This document shows positions 24,268 through 33,611 of a stretch of DNA of 64,000 nucleotides, piece by piece (positions within the stretch are counted from its first letter, which is position 1; each line of letters starts with the position of its first letter). The notes beneath the pieces are model-generated. The model was not told the DNA's origin. It made no database searches and saw nothing but the letters and a program-made list of their open reading frames with translations. The DNA lies in contig NZ_JAMHIV010000011.1 of the NCBI RefSeq assembly GCF_023897065.1, forward strand, positions 1-64,000, read 5' to 3'. A program made the position numbers and the translations under genes. This DNA is from Crossiella sp. SN42 (GTDB taxonomy: Bacteria; Actinomycetota; Actinomycetes; Mycobacteriales; Pseudonocardiaceae).

Positions 24268-24876
24268 ATGAGCCAGCCCAAGGTCGCCGTCATCTACTAC
24301 AGCTCCACCGGCAGCGTGCACGCCCTCGCCCAGTCGATCGCCGAGGGCGCTTCGGGCGCGGGCGCGGAGGTCCGGGTGCTGAAGGTGCCCGAGCTCGCCC
24401 CGGCCGAGGCCATCGCGAGCAACCCGGCCTGGCAGGCGCACGCCGAGGCCACCAAGGACGTGCCGGTGGCCACCGCGGCGGACGTGGAGTGGGCGGACGC
24501 GGTCATCTTCGGCACGCCGACCCGCTTCGGCAACGTCGCCAGCCAGCTCAAGCAGTTCCTGGACACCCTGAGCGGCCTGTGGGCGCAGGGCGCGCTGGCG
24601 GACAAGGTGTACTCCGGCTTCGTCTCCACCGCGACCCAGCACGGCGGCCGCGAGTCCACCCTGCTCGCGCTGTACAACACCGTGCACCACTTCGGCGGCA
24701 TCCTGGTCACCCCCGGCTACACCGACCCGATCCAGTTCGCCACCGGCACTCCCTACGGCGCCTCGCACGCCGACGCCCAGGGCCAGAACCCGATCAGCGA
24801 GGACACCCACGCCTCGGCCCGGTTCCAGGGCAAGCGGGTCGCCGAGCTGACCGCGCGGTTCCTCAAGAACGCCTGA
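24268..24876 (+). CDS. wrbA: NAD(P)H:quinone oxidoreductase, WrbA type IV
   Basis: 202-aa flavodoxin-like WrbA. KVAVIYYSSTGSVHALAQSIAEGA is the FMN phosphate loop, DAVIFGTPTRFGNVASQLKQFLD holds the isoalloxazine loop, and FVSTATQHGGRESTLLALYNTVHHFGGILVTPGY is the WrbA-specific insert. It reduces quinones by two electrons using NAD(P)H, limiting radical formation. The ATG at 24268 has GGAGAG upstream; twelve upstream in-frame codons are disregarded. A 14-bp bidirectional terminator separates it from the ABC permease. Confidence 0.95.
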   Translation: MSQPKVAVIYYSSTGSVHALAQSIAEGASGAGAEVRVLKVPELAPAEAIASNPAWQAHAEATKDVPVATAADVEWADAVIFGTPTRFGNVASQLKQFLDTLSGLWAQGALADKVYSGFVSTATQHGGRESTLLALYNTVHHFGGILVTPGYTDPIQFATGTPYGASHADAQGQNPISEDTHASARFQGKRVAELTARFLKNA

Positions 24877-24884
24877 GCACGGCC

Positions 24885-24918
24885 GACCGGCCCCTGGCGA
24901 CATTGCCAGGGGCCGGTC
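24885..24918. terminator. Bidirectional hairpin terminator between wrbA and ABC permease
   Basis: GACCGGCCCCTGGC (24885-24898), loop GACATT, GCCAGGGGCCGGTC (24905-24918): perfect 14-bp stem exactly between two convergent genes. No T-tract on either side, as often in actinobacteria. Confidence 0.75.
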
Positions 24919-24928
24919 CCCGCCGCAC

Positions 24929-25777
24929 TCAGCTGACATCCCGGCGGCACACCAGCCACACCGTGATCGCGGCGAAGGCCAGGGTGTACGCGCAAGCCAG
25001 GCCGACGGCGGGCCAGGCGGTGAGGGTGTCCACCACACCGGGCGTGCCGCCCTGGGACACCGGGGTCGCGCCGAGCGCGGCCACCACCGACCCGGTCACC
25101 GAACCGGGCAGCACATCGGTGACCGGGGCCAGCCAGTCCAGCGCGCCCGCCACCCCGCGGAGCAGGTTCTCCACCGCCAGCACCCACACCACGCCCAGGC
25201 CGACCGCCAGCGCCGGGCTGCGGGACAGCGTGCCGAGCGCGACCCCGGCCGAGACCCACATGCCGAGCACCAGCAGCGCGCCGCCCACCCCGCGCAGCAC
25301 CTCGCCCAGTCCGGGGTAGACCAGGTCCTGTCCCTCGGCCAGCGCGATCCCGGTGGCCACGCCGAAGTCCACCAGCAGCGTGGTCAGCACCACGGTCAGC
25401 AGCACCACGGCCAGGGCGGCCGCCGTGCCGCCGAGCACCGCCAGCCTGCTGCGGCCCTGGGTGTAGGCGGTTTTCCAGGTGCCCCAGCCGAATCCGCTGC
25501 CGGTGGCCAGCGCACCCAGGGTCAGCATGATCGCTCCGCCGAACATCGGCGTGCCCTGCACCAGCCCGAGCGGCACGCCTTCGGGCAGCAGCCGGGCCAG
25601 CAGGAGTTCCTTGGGCACCCCGGCGGCGAACCTGCTTCCGTCCACATAGGACAGATAGTTCAACAGGTAGACGAAGGTGAGGTTGAGCAGCAGCCAGGCG
25701 CCGCCGATCACCCAGATCGCGGGCCACTTGCGGAGCCGGAACAGTTCGGCGCGGCCGGTCGCCAGCACGGCGGTCAT
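24929..25777 (-). CDS. ABC-2 type transporter permease
   Basis: 282 aa with about six membrane helices, including IWVIGGAWLLLNLTFVYLL, AVVLLTVVLTTLLVDFGVATGIAL, GALLVLGMWVSAGVALGTLSRSPALAVGLGVVWVLAVENLL and AVGLACAYTLAFAAITVWLV. It is translationally coupled (ATGA, 25774-25777) to the ATPase gene upstream. Together they form a simple exporter. The divergent NarL-type two-component system suggests the pump answers an envelope or antibiotic signal. Substrate unknown. Confidence 0.88.
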   Translation of the reverse strand: MTAVLATGRAELFRLRKWPAIWVIGGAWLLLNLTFVYLLNYLSYVDGSRFAAGVPKELLLARLLPEGVPLGLVQGTPMFGGAIMLTLGALATGSGFGWGTWKTAYTQGRSRLAVLGGTAAALAVVLLTVVLTTLLVDFGVATGIALAEGQDLVYPGLGEVLRGVGGALLVLGMWVSAGVALGTLSRSPALAVGLGVVWVLAVENLLRGVAGALDWLAPVTDVLPGSVTGSVVAALGATPVSQGGTPGVVDTLTAWPAVGLACAYTLAFAAITVWLVCRRDVS

Positions 25778-26694
25778 CGGTTGTCCTCCTTGGTCATCTC
25801 GAAGAAGACCTCTTCCAGGGAGCGTTCGGACGGCCGGATCTCGTGCACGTCCACCTGTGCGGCCACCAGCGCGCGGTTGACCTCCGCGGCGCGCCGGGGG
25901 TCCACCCGCAGCCGCACCTCACCGTCCACAATGGACACGTTGTCGTCCCCGGCCACCCGCATGCCCACGGCCAGCGCGGCATCCAGCGGATCAGCCCGCA
26001 CCAGCAGCCTGCCGCTGCCGCGCAACTCGCCGACGGTGGCCTCGGTGATCAGGCGGCCGCGCGAGATCACCCCGACCCGGTCGCAGATCTCCTGCACCTC
26101 GCTGAGCTGGTGGCTGGACAGCAGCACGGTCTGCCCGGCCGCGGCCAGGGCGTCGATCAGCTTCCGCATGTCGCTGACCCCGGCCGGGTCCAGACCGTTG
26201 GTGGGTTCGTCCAGGATCAGCAACTCCGGGTCGCCGAGCAGGGCCGCGGCCACGCCCAGCCGCTGCTTCAAGCCCAGGGAGTAGGAGGCGAACCGGTCCT
26301 TGGCGCGGGCGCTCAGGTCCACCTTGTCCAGCGCGTCCTCGACATGGGCGTCCCGCAGGCCGCGGTGCCTGGCCAGCGCGCGCAGGTTGTCCCGGCCGCT
26401 GAGGTAGGGGAAGAAGCCCGGCCCCTCGATCAGCGCGCCGACCAGGCGGTTGGCCGCCGGGGTGCCAGCGCGCTCGCCGAGCACGGTGGCCGCGCCGCTG
26501 GTGGGGCGGACCAGGCCGAGCACCATGCGCAGGGTGGTGGTCTTGCCCGCGCCGTTGGGGCCGAGGAAGCCGTAGACCTCGCCCCGGCGCACGGTCAGCC
26601 CGACCCCGTCCACCGCGAGGTGGCCGCCGTAGCGCTTGGTCAGTTTCCTGGTGTGCACCGCGGCCAGTTCCGGCGGTGCGAGCAGCGTTGTCAT
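25774..26694 (-). CDS. ABC transporter ATP-binding protein
   Basis: 306-aa drug-type ABC ATPase. Walker A GPNGAGKTTT, signature YSLGLKQRLGVAAAL and Walker B ELLILDEPTNGLDP are intact, and LLSSHQLSEVQEICDRVGVISRGRLI is the H-loop region. The C-terminal ~75 residues form the extra domain of DrrA/NatA-type exporters. ATG at 26694 is preferred to the GTG two codons upstream. It pairs with the permease at 24929-25777 and faces a sensor kinase gene across 135 bp carrying the direct repeat CGGGTACGCG. Confidence 0.92.
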   Translation of the reverse strand: MTTLLAPPELAAVHTRKLTKRYGGHLAVDGVGLTVRRGEVYGFLGPNGAGKTTTLRMVLGLVRPTSGAATVLGERAGTPAANRLVGALIEGPGFFPYLSGRDNLRALARHRGLRDAHVEDALDKVDLSARAKDRFASYSLGLKQRLGVAAALLGDPELLILDEPTNGLDPAGVSDMRKLIDALAAAGQTVLLSSHQLSEVQEICDRVGVISRGRLITEATVGELRGSGRLLVRADPLDAALAVGMRVAGDDNVSIVDGEVRLRVDPRRAAEVNRALVAAQVDVHEIRPSERSLEEVFFEMTKEDNR

Positions 26695-26750
26695 GGCCAC
26701 AAGCCTGTCCGCGCCGGGGCTACCGGGTCGTCACCGTGCCTGCGGCTCAG

Positions 26751-26783
26751 CGGGTACGCGGGATCGCGTAGCCCGGGTACGCG
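26751..26783. repeat. Direct repeat CGGGTACGCG between divergent ABC and two-component genes
   Basis: CGGGTACGCG occurs at 26751-26760 and 26774-26783, 23 bp apart, upstream of both the ABC ATPase and the kinase. Possible binding site of the NarL-type regulator encoded next door; not verified. Confidence 0.4.
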
Positions 26784-26829
26784 CCGACGGGGACGCCGGA
26801 TCCGGCCCGCGCTCCTATCGTCTGCTGAC

Positions 26830-27969
26830 GTGAGCACCAGCACTGACCGGTCGTCCCTGTGGGACGTGTGGCCCGCCCTGCCGTTCCTGGCCGCCGGCCT
26901 GGTCGGCACCCAGGCCGCGGCCTTCTTCCAGCCCGAGGCCCGGCCGCCTGACGTCCTGACCTACGTGCTGCTCGTGCTGGCCGCGGGCGCGCTGGCGGTG
27001 CGGCACTGGCCCGGCCCCGCGCTGGTGGCCAACGGGATCGCGGTCACCGCGTACCTGACCCTCGGCTACCCGTGGGGCCCGATCCTGTTCACCGTGCCCG
27101 CGATCGTCTGCCTGGTGTCGATCCGCTGGCCGCTGCGGCGGGCGGTGGCCGCGGTGGCCGCCTACCTGGGCGTGCTGATCGTGGCCATGTTCACCAAGCA
27201 CCTGCAGGAGAACACCCTCGGCGATCCAGTGCGGCTGCTCACCGTCACTCTGATCTGGGTGCTGATCCTGGCCGCGGCGCTGGTGCTGGGCACCGCGATC
27301 CGGATGCGCCGGGCGGCCAGGGCCGATGTGCGGATCGAGCAGGCCAGGCGGGTGGCCTCGGAGGAGCGGCTGCGGATGGCCCAGGACCTGCACGACAGCA
27401 TCGGGCACGGGCTGGCGGTGATCGCCATGCAGGCCGGGGTCGCGCTGCACGTGCTGGAGCGCAGTCCCGGCGAGGCGCGGGTCGCGATGGAGGCGGTGCG
27501 CGCGACCAGCCGGGAGTCGCTGGAGAACCTGCGGTTCGCGCTGGAAGCCTTGCGCAGCCCCGGCTCGGCGGAACTGCGCCCCGCGCCGGGCCTGGCCGAG
27601 CTGCCCAGGCTGGTGGACCGGGTGCTCGCGGGCGGGGTCGAGGTCAGCCTGGACGGCGCGGCGGGCGAGCTGCCGCAGCCGGTGGACGCGGCGGCCTACC
27701 GGATCGTGCAGGAGGCGCTGACCAACGTGCTGCGGCACGCGCTGGGCGCGAGCGCGCACATCCGGCTGGACCGCACCGAGCAGGAGCTGCTGGTCGAGGT
27801 CACCGACAGTGGCGGCGCGGGCGGCGGGGTCCCGGCCGGCGCTGGCTCGGGCATTCGCGGGATGCGCGCCCAGGCCGAGGCGCTGGGCGGCACACTGTCC
27901 GCGGGCCCCCGCACCGGCGGCGGCTTCGCGGTGACCGCGCGGCTGCCGCTGACCGGGGAGGACGCGTGA
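26830..27969 (+). CDS. NarL-type sensor histidine kinase
   Basis: 379-aa membrane kinase. Four or five N-terminal membrane helices span residues ~15-155 (PALPFLAAGLVGTQAAAFF, VLTYVLLVLAAGALAV, AVAAYLGVLIVAMF, TLIWVLILAAALVLGTAI). The HisKA_3 motif is DLHDSIGHGLAVIAMQAGVALHVL (His188), and the ATPase domain has YRIVQEALTNVLRHA (N box), VTDSGG and GIRGMRAQAEALGG. GTG at 26830, 8 nt after TATCGT, probably leaderless. The GTGA overlap with the response regulator shows coupling. Likely senses a membrane-active signal and controls the divergent ABC exporter. Confidence 0.92.
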   Translation: MSTSTDRSSLWDVWPALPFLAAGLVGTQAAAFFQPEARPPDVLTYVLLVLAAGALAVRHWPGPALVANGIAVTAYLTLGYPWGPILFTVPAIVCLVSIRWPLRRAVAAVAAYLGVLIVAMFTKHLQENTLGDPVRLLTVTLIWVLILAAALVLGTAIRMRRAARADVRIEQARRVASEERLRMAQDLHDSIGHGLAVIAMQAGVALHVLERSPGEARVAMEAVRATSRESLENLRFALEALRSPGSAELRPAPGLAELPRLVDRVLAGGVEVSLDGAAGELPQPVDAAAYRIVQEALTNVLRHALGASAHIRLDRTEQELLVEVTDSGGAGGGVPAGAGSGIRGMRAQAEALGGTLSAGPRTGGGFAVTARLPLTGEDA

Positions 27970-28625
27970 AGGTGATCCGGGTGGTGGTCGTGGACGACCA
28001 GGCGCTGGTGCGGGTCGGCGTGCGCACCCTGCTGGGTTCGGAGCCGGACACCGAGCTGGTCGGCGAGGCCGCGGACGGCCGCAGCGGGGTGGCCAGGGTC
28101 CGCGAGCTCAAGCCGGACGTGGTGCTGATGGACATCCGGATGCCGGATATGGACGGCCTGGCCGCGCTGCGCGAGATCACCGCGGACCCGGCGCTGCACG
28201 AGGTCAGGGTGGTCATGCTGACCACCTTCGGCCTGGACGAGTACGTCTTCGAGGCACTGCGCAGCGGCGCCAGCGGCTTCGTGCTCAAGGACGCCGAACC
28301 GGAGGAGATGCTGCGCGCGGTCCGGGTGGTGGCAGGCGGCGGCTCACTGCTGTCCCCGTCGGTGACCCGCAGCGTGATCAGCCGCTTCGCCCGCCCCGGC
28401 CCCGCCCCGGTCAGCCACCCCGGCGTGGCCCACCTGACCGACCGGGAGCGGGAGGTGGTCGGCTGGGTCGCCACCGGCATGTCCAACGACGAGATCGCCG
28501 CCCAGCTGGTGGTCAGCAGCGAGACCGTGCGCACCCACGTCAGCCGCGCCATGCTCAAGATGCACGCCCGCGACCGCGCCCAGCTGGTGGTGTTCGCCTT
28601 GCAGTCAGGGCTCGGTGGTGTTTGA
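27966..28625 (+). CDS. NarL/FixJ-family response regulator
   Basis: 219 aa. Receiver domain with VVVVDDQALVRVGV, phospho-acceptor Asp56 in VLMDIRMPDMDG and the Thr/Lys of LTTFGLD and VLKDAEP. The C-terminal LuxR helix-turn-helix is LTDREREVVGWVATGMSNDEIAAQLVVSSETVRTHVSRAMLKMHARDRAQ. GTG at 27966 overlaps the kinase stop. An intrinsic terminator follows at 28629. Confidence 0.95.
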   Translation: MKVIRVVVVDDQALVRVGVRTLLGSEPDTELVGEAADGRSGVARVRELKPDVVLMDIRMPDMDGLAALREITADPALHEVRVVMLTTFGLDEYVFEALRSGASGFVLKDAEPEEMLRAVRVVAGGGSLLSPSVTRSVISRFARPGPAPVSHPGVAHLTDREREVVGWVATGMSNDEIAAQLVVSSETVRTHVSRAMLKMHARDRAQLVVFALQSGLGGV

Positions 28626-28628
28626 TTG

Positions 28629-28653
28629 GCGCGCTCCGCGCGCGGGATTTTTT
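28629..28653 (+). terminator. Rho-independent terminator after the response regulator
   Basis: GCGCGC-TCC-GCGCGC (28629-28643) followed by GGGA and six T residues (28648-28653). One of the few T-tract terminators in the window. Confidence 0.75.
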
Positions 28654-28672
28654 CGCTCCTGAGTCGGGTGAG

Positions 28673-29752
28673 TCAGCCCGTGATGAACCTGCGCAGCACG
28701 TCGGCGCAGTGGGTGATGCGCGGGGCGGGGACGTGCTCTTCCGGGGTGTGGGACAGGGCGGGGTCGCCGGGGCCGAAGTTGACCGCGGGCATGCCCAGGG
28801 CGGCGAAGCGGGCCACGTCGGTCCAGCCGAGCTTGCCGACCGGGTCCGCGCCGGAGGCGGCGAGCAGCTGCTTGGCCTCGGGCGCGTGCAGGCCGGGCAG
28901 GGCGCCCGCGGAGACGTCGACCACGGCGACCTCGAACCCGGCGAAGACCTCGCGCAGGTGCGCCTCGGCCTGTTCCGGGGAGCGGTCGGGGGCGAAGCGG
29001 TGGTTGATGGTGATCACGCACTCGTCCGGCACCACGTTGCCCGCGACACCGCCGCTGACCTTCACCGCCTGCAGGCCCTCGCGGTAGGTGCAGCCGTCGA
29101 TCTCCAGCACCCGGGGTTGGTAGCCGGTGAGCCGGTTGAGCACCTCGTTGGCGGCGTGGATGGCGTTGCTGCCCATCCAGGCGCGGGCGGTGTGCGCGCG
29201 CTTGCCCGCGGTGCGCACCTCGATCCGGATGGTGCCCTGGCAGCCCGCCTCGACCACCGCGCTGCTCGGCTCGCACACGATGGCCAGGTCCGCGGCCAGC
29301 CACTCCGGCAGCTCACGCTCGATCCGGCCGAGGCCGTTGCGGACCGCCTCGACCTCCTCGCAGTCGTAGAAGACGAAGGTCAGGTCGTAGGCCGGGTCGG
29401 TGACGGTGGCGGCCAGGTGCAGCATCACCGCGTCGCCGCTCTTCATGTCCACCGTGCCGCAGCCGTGCAGCACCAGGTCGTTACCGGAGCCGGTGCGGCG
29501 GTGCGGCACGTTGTCCACGATCGGCACCGTGTCCAGGTGCCCGGCGAAGATGATCCGGGACGGCCTGTCCAGGTTGGTGCGGGCCAGCACGGCGTCGCCG
29601 TTGCGCACCACCTCCAGGTGCGGGGCCTGCTCGCGCAGGGCGGCTTCCACGGCGTCGGCCAGGGCGGCCTCGTTGCCAGAGACGCTGGGCACGTCCACCA
29701 GCGCGGCGGTCAGCTCGATCGGGTCAGCGGCGAGGTCAAGGCGCACGGTCAC
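28673..29752 (-). CDS. dapE: Succinyl-diaminopimelate desuccinylase
   Basis: 359-aa M20-family enzyme: N-succinyl-LL-DAP gives LL-DAP + succinate in lysine and peptidoglycan synthesis. Zinc sites are visible in [19 protein letters not shown], the general-base region [17 protein letters not shown] and the closing HTPEEHV. The dimerisation-domain signature [16 protein letters not shown] is present. GTG at 29752 is the first start in the homologous part; the long open frame above it overlaps the lipoprotein gene. It is divergent from that gene, near dapD and dapC, so this window holds three DAP-pathway genes. Confidence 0.95.
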   Translation of the reverse strand: MTVRLDLAADPIELTAALVDVPSVSGNEAALADAVEAALREQAPHLEVVRNGDAVLARTNLDRPSRIIFAGHLDTVPIVDNVPHRRTGSGNDLVLHGCGTVDMKSGDAVMLHLAATVTDPAYDLTFVFYDCEEVEAVRNGLGRIERELPEWLAADLAIVCEPSSAVVEAGCQGTIRIEVRTAGKRAHTARAWMGSNAIHAANEVLNRLTGYQPRVLEIDGCTYREGLQAVKVSGGVAGNVVPDECVITINHRFAPDRSPEQAEAHLREVFAGFEVAVVDVSAGALPGLHAPEAKQLLAASGADPVGKLGWTDVARFAALGMPAVNFGPGDPALSHTPEEHVPAPRITHCADVLRRFITG

Positions 29753-29810
29753 GCCCGGCAGGCTACCCACGAACGCCGCTAGGGTGCTGTCCGGGACTTG
29801 AGGGGGACCG

Positions 29811-30212
29811 ATGTTGAAGATCGTGCCGGGCTTGCTGGCGCTGGTGTTGCTCACCGGGTGCGCGAGCCCCGTGGCCGGGCAGGCGCAGGCGGATCCGAAC
29901 GTGCCGAACCCGTTCCGCGCGGAGTTCGGGGCCGACCTGGCCGCGCAGGTCGGCCACCTGTGCGCCAGGGAGGCCGGCCGGCCGAGCGCGGCCGCCTGCG
30001 CGACCTGGCTGGAGGCCTCAGCCGCGCTCGTCGGACGGATGTACGCCGTGGACCACGAGGCCATGGGGCCGTTCAACAAGCGCATGGGTGCGGCGGCGGC
30101 GTTCTACGCGCAGCAGAAGTGCGCGACGCCCCCGGTGGACCCGGACTGCGAGGACCTGGTGGCCGAGGTGGGCAGGGTGCTGCGGGAGATCGAGGCGCGC
30201 CACCTCCGGTAA
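29811..30212 (+). CDS. Small putative lipoprotein
   Basis: 133 aa. Signal [20 protein letters not shown] has a perfect lipobox (LTGC, Cys17). The mature part is helical with [93 protein letters not shown], with five or so cysteines likely paired in disulfides. Family unknown. ATG at 29811 with AGGGGG 4 nt upstream, and TAGGGT further up as a candidate -10. It lies between dapE and dapD and could be cell-surface anchored. Confidence 0.75.
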   Translation: MLKIVPGLLALVLLTGCASPVAGQAQADPNVPNPFRAEFGADLAAQVGHLCAREAGRPSAAACATWLEASAALVGRMYAVDHEAMGPFNKRMGAAAAFYAQQKCATPPVDPDCEDLVAEVGRVLREIEARHLR

Positions 30213-30248
30213 GGACCGCCTGCCAGGTGCACCGGTTACCATGGGCCG

Positions 30249-31238
30249 GTGAGCACCGAGCAGACCCCTGATCCGCAGGTCACCGGCGCGTACGGCGTCG
30301 GACTGGCCACCATCGCCGCCGACGGCACCGTGCTGGACACCTGGTTCCCCGAGCCCAAGCTCGGCGAGCAGGCCACCGGTGGGACCGAGCGGCTCTCCGC
30401 CGAGCAGGCCGCGCAGGCGCTCGGGGCCGAGGTCGCCGCGCTCCTCGGGCCGGATGCCGCCCGTGGTGTCGAGGTGGTCGCGGTGCGCACCGCGATCGCG
30501 CGCCTTGCCGACAAGCCGGTGGACGCGCACGACGTCTACCTGCGCCTGCACCTGCTCTCCGCGCGGCTGGTCCGGCCGCACGGGCAGAACCTGGACGGGG
30601 TGTTCGGGCTGCTGGCCAACGTGGTGTGGACCAACCACGGGCCGTGCCCGGTGCCCGGCTTCGAGGCCACCCGGCTCCGGCTGCGGGCGCGCGGGCCGGT
30701 GACCGTGTACAGCGTGGACAAGTTCCCGCGCATGGTCGACTACGTGCTGCCCAGCGGGGTGCGCATCGGCGACGCGGACCGGGTCCGGCTGGGCGCGCAC
30801 CTGGCCAGCGGCACCACCGTGATGCACGAGGGCTTCGTCAACTTCAACGCCGGCACCCTGGGCAACTCCATGGTGGAGGGCCGGATCTCCGCCGGGGTCG
30901 TGGTGGACGACGGCTCCGACGTCGGCGGCGGCGCCTCGATCATGGGCACCCTCTCCGGTGGCGGCAAGCAGACCATCGCCATCGGCAAGCGCTGCCTGCT
31001 CGGCGCCAACGCGGGCATCGGCATCTCCCTGGGCGACGACTGCGTGGTGGAGGCCGGGCTGTACGTCACCGCGGGCACCAAGGTCACCCTGCCGGACGGC
31101 GGCACGGTCAAGGCGGGCGAGCTCTCCGGCTCGGACAGCCTGCTGTTCATCAGGGACTCGGTCAGCGGCGCGGTGCTGGTGAAGGCGCGCAAGGGCGCGA
31201 AGGTCGAGCTCAACTCGGCACTGCACGCCAACGACTAA
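30249..31238 (+). CDS. dapD: Tetrahydrodipicolinate N-succinyltransferase
   Basis: 329-aa actinobacterial DapD: succinyl-CoA + tetrahydrodipicolinate gives N-succinyl-2-amino-6-ketopimelate. The core is a left-handed beta-helix with hexapeptide repeats ([52 protein letters not shown]). The active-site region and [31 protein letters not shown] are typical. GTG at 30249, 6 nt after TACCAT, so it is probably leaderless. Length is close to the mycobacterial enzyme. Confidence 0.95.
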   Translation: MSTEQTPDPQVTGAYGVGLATIAADGTVLDTWFPEPKLGEQATGGTERLSAEQAAQALGAEVAALLGPDAARGVEVVAVRTAIARLADKPVDAHDVYLRLHLLSARLVRPHGQNLDGVFGLLANVVWTNHGPCPVPGFEATRLRLRARGPVTVYSVDKFPRMVDYVLPSGVRIGDADRVRLGAHLASGTTVMHEGFVNFNAGTLGNSMVEGRISAGVVVDDGSDVGGGASIMGTLSGGGKQTIAIGKRCLLGANAGIGISLGDDCVVEAGLYVTAGTKVTLPDGGTVKAGELSGSDSLLFIRDSVSGAVLVKARKGAKVELNSALHAND

Positions 31239-31248
31239 CATCGGCCGC

Positions 31249-32142
31249 GTGCCGAAGATCACACGCGAACTCGGGCCGGGCGATCCGGTGCACCTGCACG
31301 TGCGGGCGGCACTGGACGTCCGGCTCGCCGCGTTGCGGGCGCATGAACCCGGGACGCGCTCCGGCGAGGACGCCGAGGACCTGCACCAGATGCGGGTGGC
31401 GGTGCGGCGGCTGCGGGCCATGCTCAAGGCGGCCCGCCCGTTCCTGGACCGGGAGACCGCCGACGGCCTGCGCGCCGAGCTGGGCTGGCTGGGCCGGGCG
31501 CTGGGGCCGGTGCGGGACCTGGACGTGCTGATCGAGCGGCTGACCACCGAGGCCGCGCACTTCCCCGCCGACGAGCGGGCCGCGGTGGACACCCTGCTGG
31601 CCGGGCTGCACGCGGAACGGGACACCGCCCGCGCCGCCCTGCGCAAGGCGCTGGACTCCCGGCGCTACCGGCGGCTGCTGAAGGCGCTGGCGGCCGAGGC
31701 GGCCTCCACCGAGCCCGGACCGCCGGTGGACACCCTGGCCGCGCTCTCCGGGCTGGTGCGGGCCGAGTTCGCCCGGCTGGCCCGCGCGGTGGCCAAGGCC
31801 GGGCCGGAACCCGAGGACGAGGTGCTGCACGCGCTGCGCATCGACGGCAAGCGCCTGCGCTACACCGCCGAGCTGGCCAGGCCGTTGCTGGGCAAGAAGA
31901 TCCGGGTGCTGCTCAAGGCCACCACCGACTTCCAGGACCTGCTCGGCGAGCACCAGGACGCCTGCGTGGCGCAGGACCGGGTGCGCGCGCTGCTGGCCGC
32001 GCACGGCGAGGTGATCGACTTCGACCTGGCCTTCGTCGGCGGCCGCCTGGTGGAGCGGGAGGAGGCCCGGCGGGTGAGCTGCCGGGCGGGCTGGTGGGCG
32101 GTCTGGGACACGCTGGAGCGGACCGGCCGGTCAGTCCTGTAG
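31249..32142 (+). CDS. CHAD-domain protein
   Basis: 297-aa alpha-helical CHAD domain. Conserved basic/histidine motifs VHLHVRAALDVRLAAL, DLHQMRVAVRRLRAMLKAARPFL and VLHALRIDGKRLRYTAELARPLLG line the pocket. CHAD domains bind polyphosphate and are found with polyphosphate or phosphate-related proteins. No VTVH/CYTH partner is adjacent. GTG at 31249 lies 7 nt after TAACAT, in which TAA is also the dapD stop codon. It is convergent with dapC (12-bp overlap). Role: likely polyphosphate-granule associated, inferred. Confidence 0.9.
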   Translation: MPKITRELGPGDPVHLHVRAALDVRLAALRAHEPGTRSGEDAEDLHQMRVAVRRLRAMLKAARPFLDRETADGLRAELGWLGRALGPVRDLDVLIERLTTEAAHFPADERAAVDTLLAGLHAERDTARAALRKALDSRRYRRLLKALAAEAASTEPGPPVDTLAALSGLVRAEFARLARAVAKAGPEPEDEVLHALRIDGKRLRYTAELARPLLGKKIRVLLKATTDFQDLLGEHQDACVAQDRVRALLAAHGEVIDFDLAFVGGRLVEREEARRVSCRAGWWAVWDTLERTGRSVL

Positions 32143-33237
32143 GCGCTCGGCGGCCGCGGCGATCCGCTCGTCGGTGGCGGTCAGCGCCACCCGCACGTGC
32201 CGGTCGCCGCCCGGCCCGTAGAAGGTGCCCGGCGCGACCAGGATGCCGCGTTCGGCCAGCCAGGACACGGTCTGCCAGGCGTCCTCGCCCCGGGTGGACC
32301 ACAGGTACAGGCCGGCCGTGGAGTGCTCCACGGTGAACCCGGCCGACTTCAGCGCGGGCAGCAGCACCTCGCGCCGGGCCCGGTAGCGCTCGCGCTGCCG
32401 AGCCTCGTGCTCGTCGTCGGCCAGCGCCGCGGTGACCGCGGCCTGCACCGGCCGGGGCACCATCATCCCGGCGTGCTTGCGGATCTCCAGCAGCCTGGCC
32501 ACCAGTACCGGGTCCCCGGTGAGGAACCCGGCGCGGTAGCCGGCCAGGCTGGAGGACTTGGACAGCGAGTGCACCGCCAGCAGCCCGGTCAGGTCGCCGT
32601 CGCAGACCTCGGCGCGCAGCGCGGAGACCGGCTCGGCGTCCCAGCCCAGCGAGAGGTAGCACTCGTCCGAGGCGACGACCGCGCCGACGGCTCTGGCGGC
32701 GCGCACCGCCTCGGCCAGCTCGGCGGCCGGGAGCACCCGGCCGGTCGGGTTGGACGGGGAGTTCAGCCACACCAGCCTGGTGCCCGGCGGCGGGGCCTGG
32801 CCGTCGGCCAGGCGGACCACCTCGGCGCCGGCCAGCCGCGCGCCGACCTCGTAGGTCGGGTAGGCCAGCTCGGGCACCGCGACCAGCTCGCCCGGCCGGA
32901 TGCCCAGCAGCGTGGGCAGCCAGGCCACCAGCTCCTTGGAGCCGATGGTCGGCAGCACCGCCGCGGGGTCCAGGCCGGTGACGCCGAAGCGGCGGGCCAT
33001 CGCGCCGACGGCGGCTTCCCGCAGCTCCGGGGTGCCGTGCGTGGTCGGATAGCCCGGCACTCGCGCGACCGAGGCGAGCGCGGCCCGCAGCTTCTCGTCG
33101 ACCTCGTCCACGGGGGTGCCGACGGACAGGTCGACAGCCCCGCCCCGGTGCGCACGCGCCTGGGCGGCGTGCTCAGCGAGGGAGTCCCACGGGAAGTCGG
33201 GCAGCGCGAACCGCTCCGGTGTGGCTGAGGTGCTCAC
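32131..33237 (-). CDS. dapC: N-succinyldiaminopimelate aminotransferase
   Basis: 368-aa fold-type I PLP enzyme converting N-succinyl-2-amino-6-ketopimelate to N-succinyl-LL-DAP with glutamate. The PLP lysine lies in LLAVHSLSKSSSLAGYRAGFL, the cofactor-binding Asp/Tyr in VASDECYLSLGW, and LNSPSNPTGRVLP is the NPTG loop. The GTG at 33237 overlaps the fdxC stop (GTGA), the same gene pair as in M. tuberculosis Rv1177-Rv1178. With dapD and dapE nearby, three steps of the succinylase branch are encoded here. Confidence 0.93.
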   Translation of the reverse strand: MSTSATPERFALPDFPWDSLAEHAAQARAHRGGAVDLSVGTPVDEVDEKLRAALASVARVPGYPTTHGTPELREAAVGAMARRFGVTGLDPAAVLPTIGSKELVAWLPTLLGIRPGELVAVPELAYPTYEVGARLAGAEVVRLADGQAPPPGTRLVWLNSPSNPTGRVLPAAELAEAVRAARAVGAVVASDECYLSLGWDAEPVSALRAEVCDGDLTGLLAVHSLSKSSSLAGYRAGFLTGDPVLVARLLEIRKHAGMMVPRPVQAAVTAALADDEHEARQRERYRARREVLLPALKSAGFTVEHSTAGLYLWSTRGEDAWQTVSWLAERGILVAPGTFYGPGGDRHVRVALTATDERIAAAAERLQD

Positions 33238-33554
33238 TCGCCCCTGGGCTCCAGCGCCTTGATGAAGTCCGGGTCAGCGGAGACCTTGCCGACCTTCGCG
33301 GCGCCACCCGGCGAGCCCAGCTCGCTGAAGAAGTCCACGTTGGCCTTGATGTACTGGTTCCACTGCTCGGGGGTGTCGTCTTCGTAGTAGATGGCCTCCA
33401 CCGGGCACACCGGCTCGCAGGCGCCGCAGTCGACGCACTCGTCCGGGTGGATGTAGAGCATCCGGTCGCCCTCGTAGATGCAGTCGACCGGGCATTCCTC
33501 GATGCAGGCCTTGTCCAGCACGTCGACGCAGGGCTCGGCGATCACGTAGGTCAC
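33234..33554 (-). CDS. fdxC: 7Fe (3Fe-4S/4Fe-4S) ferredoxin
   Basis: 106-aa ferredoxin. The first cluster motif is CVDVLDKACIEECPVDC (the 3Fe-4S/4Fe-4S pattern with an insert), the second is CVDCGACEPVCPVEAI. The acidic C-terminal half (PEQWNQYIKANVDFFSELGSPGGAAKVG) is the tail of FdxA/FdxC-type proteins. It donates electrons to cytochrome P450s or other oxidoreductases. GTG at 33554 with GGAG 7 nt upstream; start coupling to dapC downstream. Two palindromes lie 60-100 bp upstream, the nearer overlapping a candidate -10. Confidence 0.95.
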   Translation of the reverse strand: MTYVIAEPCVDVLDKACIEECPVDCIYEGDRMLYIHPDECVDCGACEPVCPVEAIYYEDDTPEQWNQYIKANVDFFSELGSPGGAAKVGKVSADPDFIKALEPRGE

Positions 33555-33611
33555 AGCAGGTCTCCTGCTCCTCGGTCCGTTCCAGCCGCGCTGTCGGGCT
33601 CAGCGCGACAC

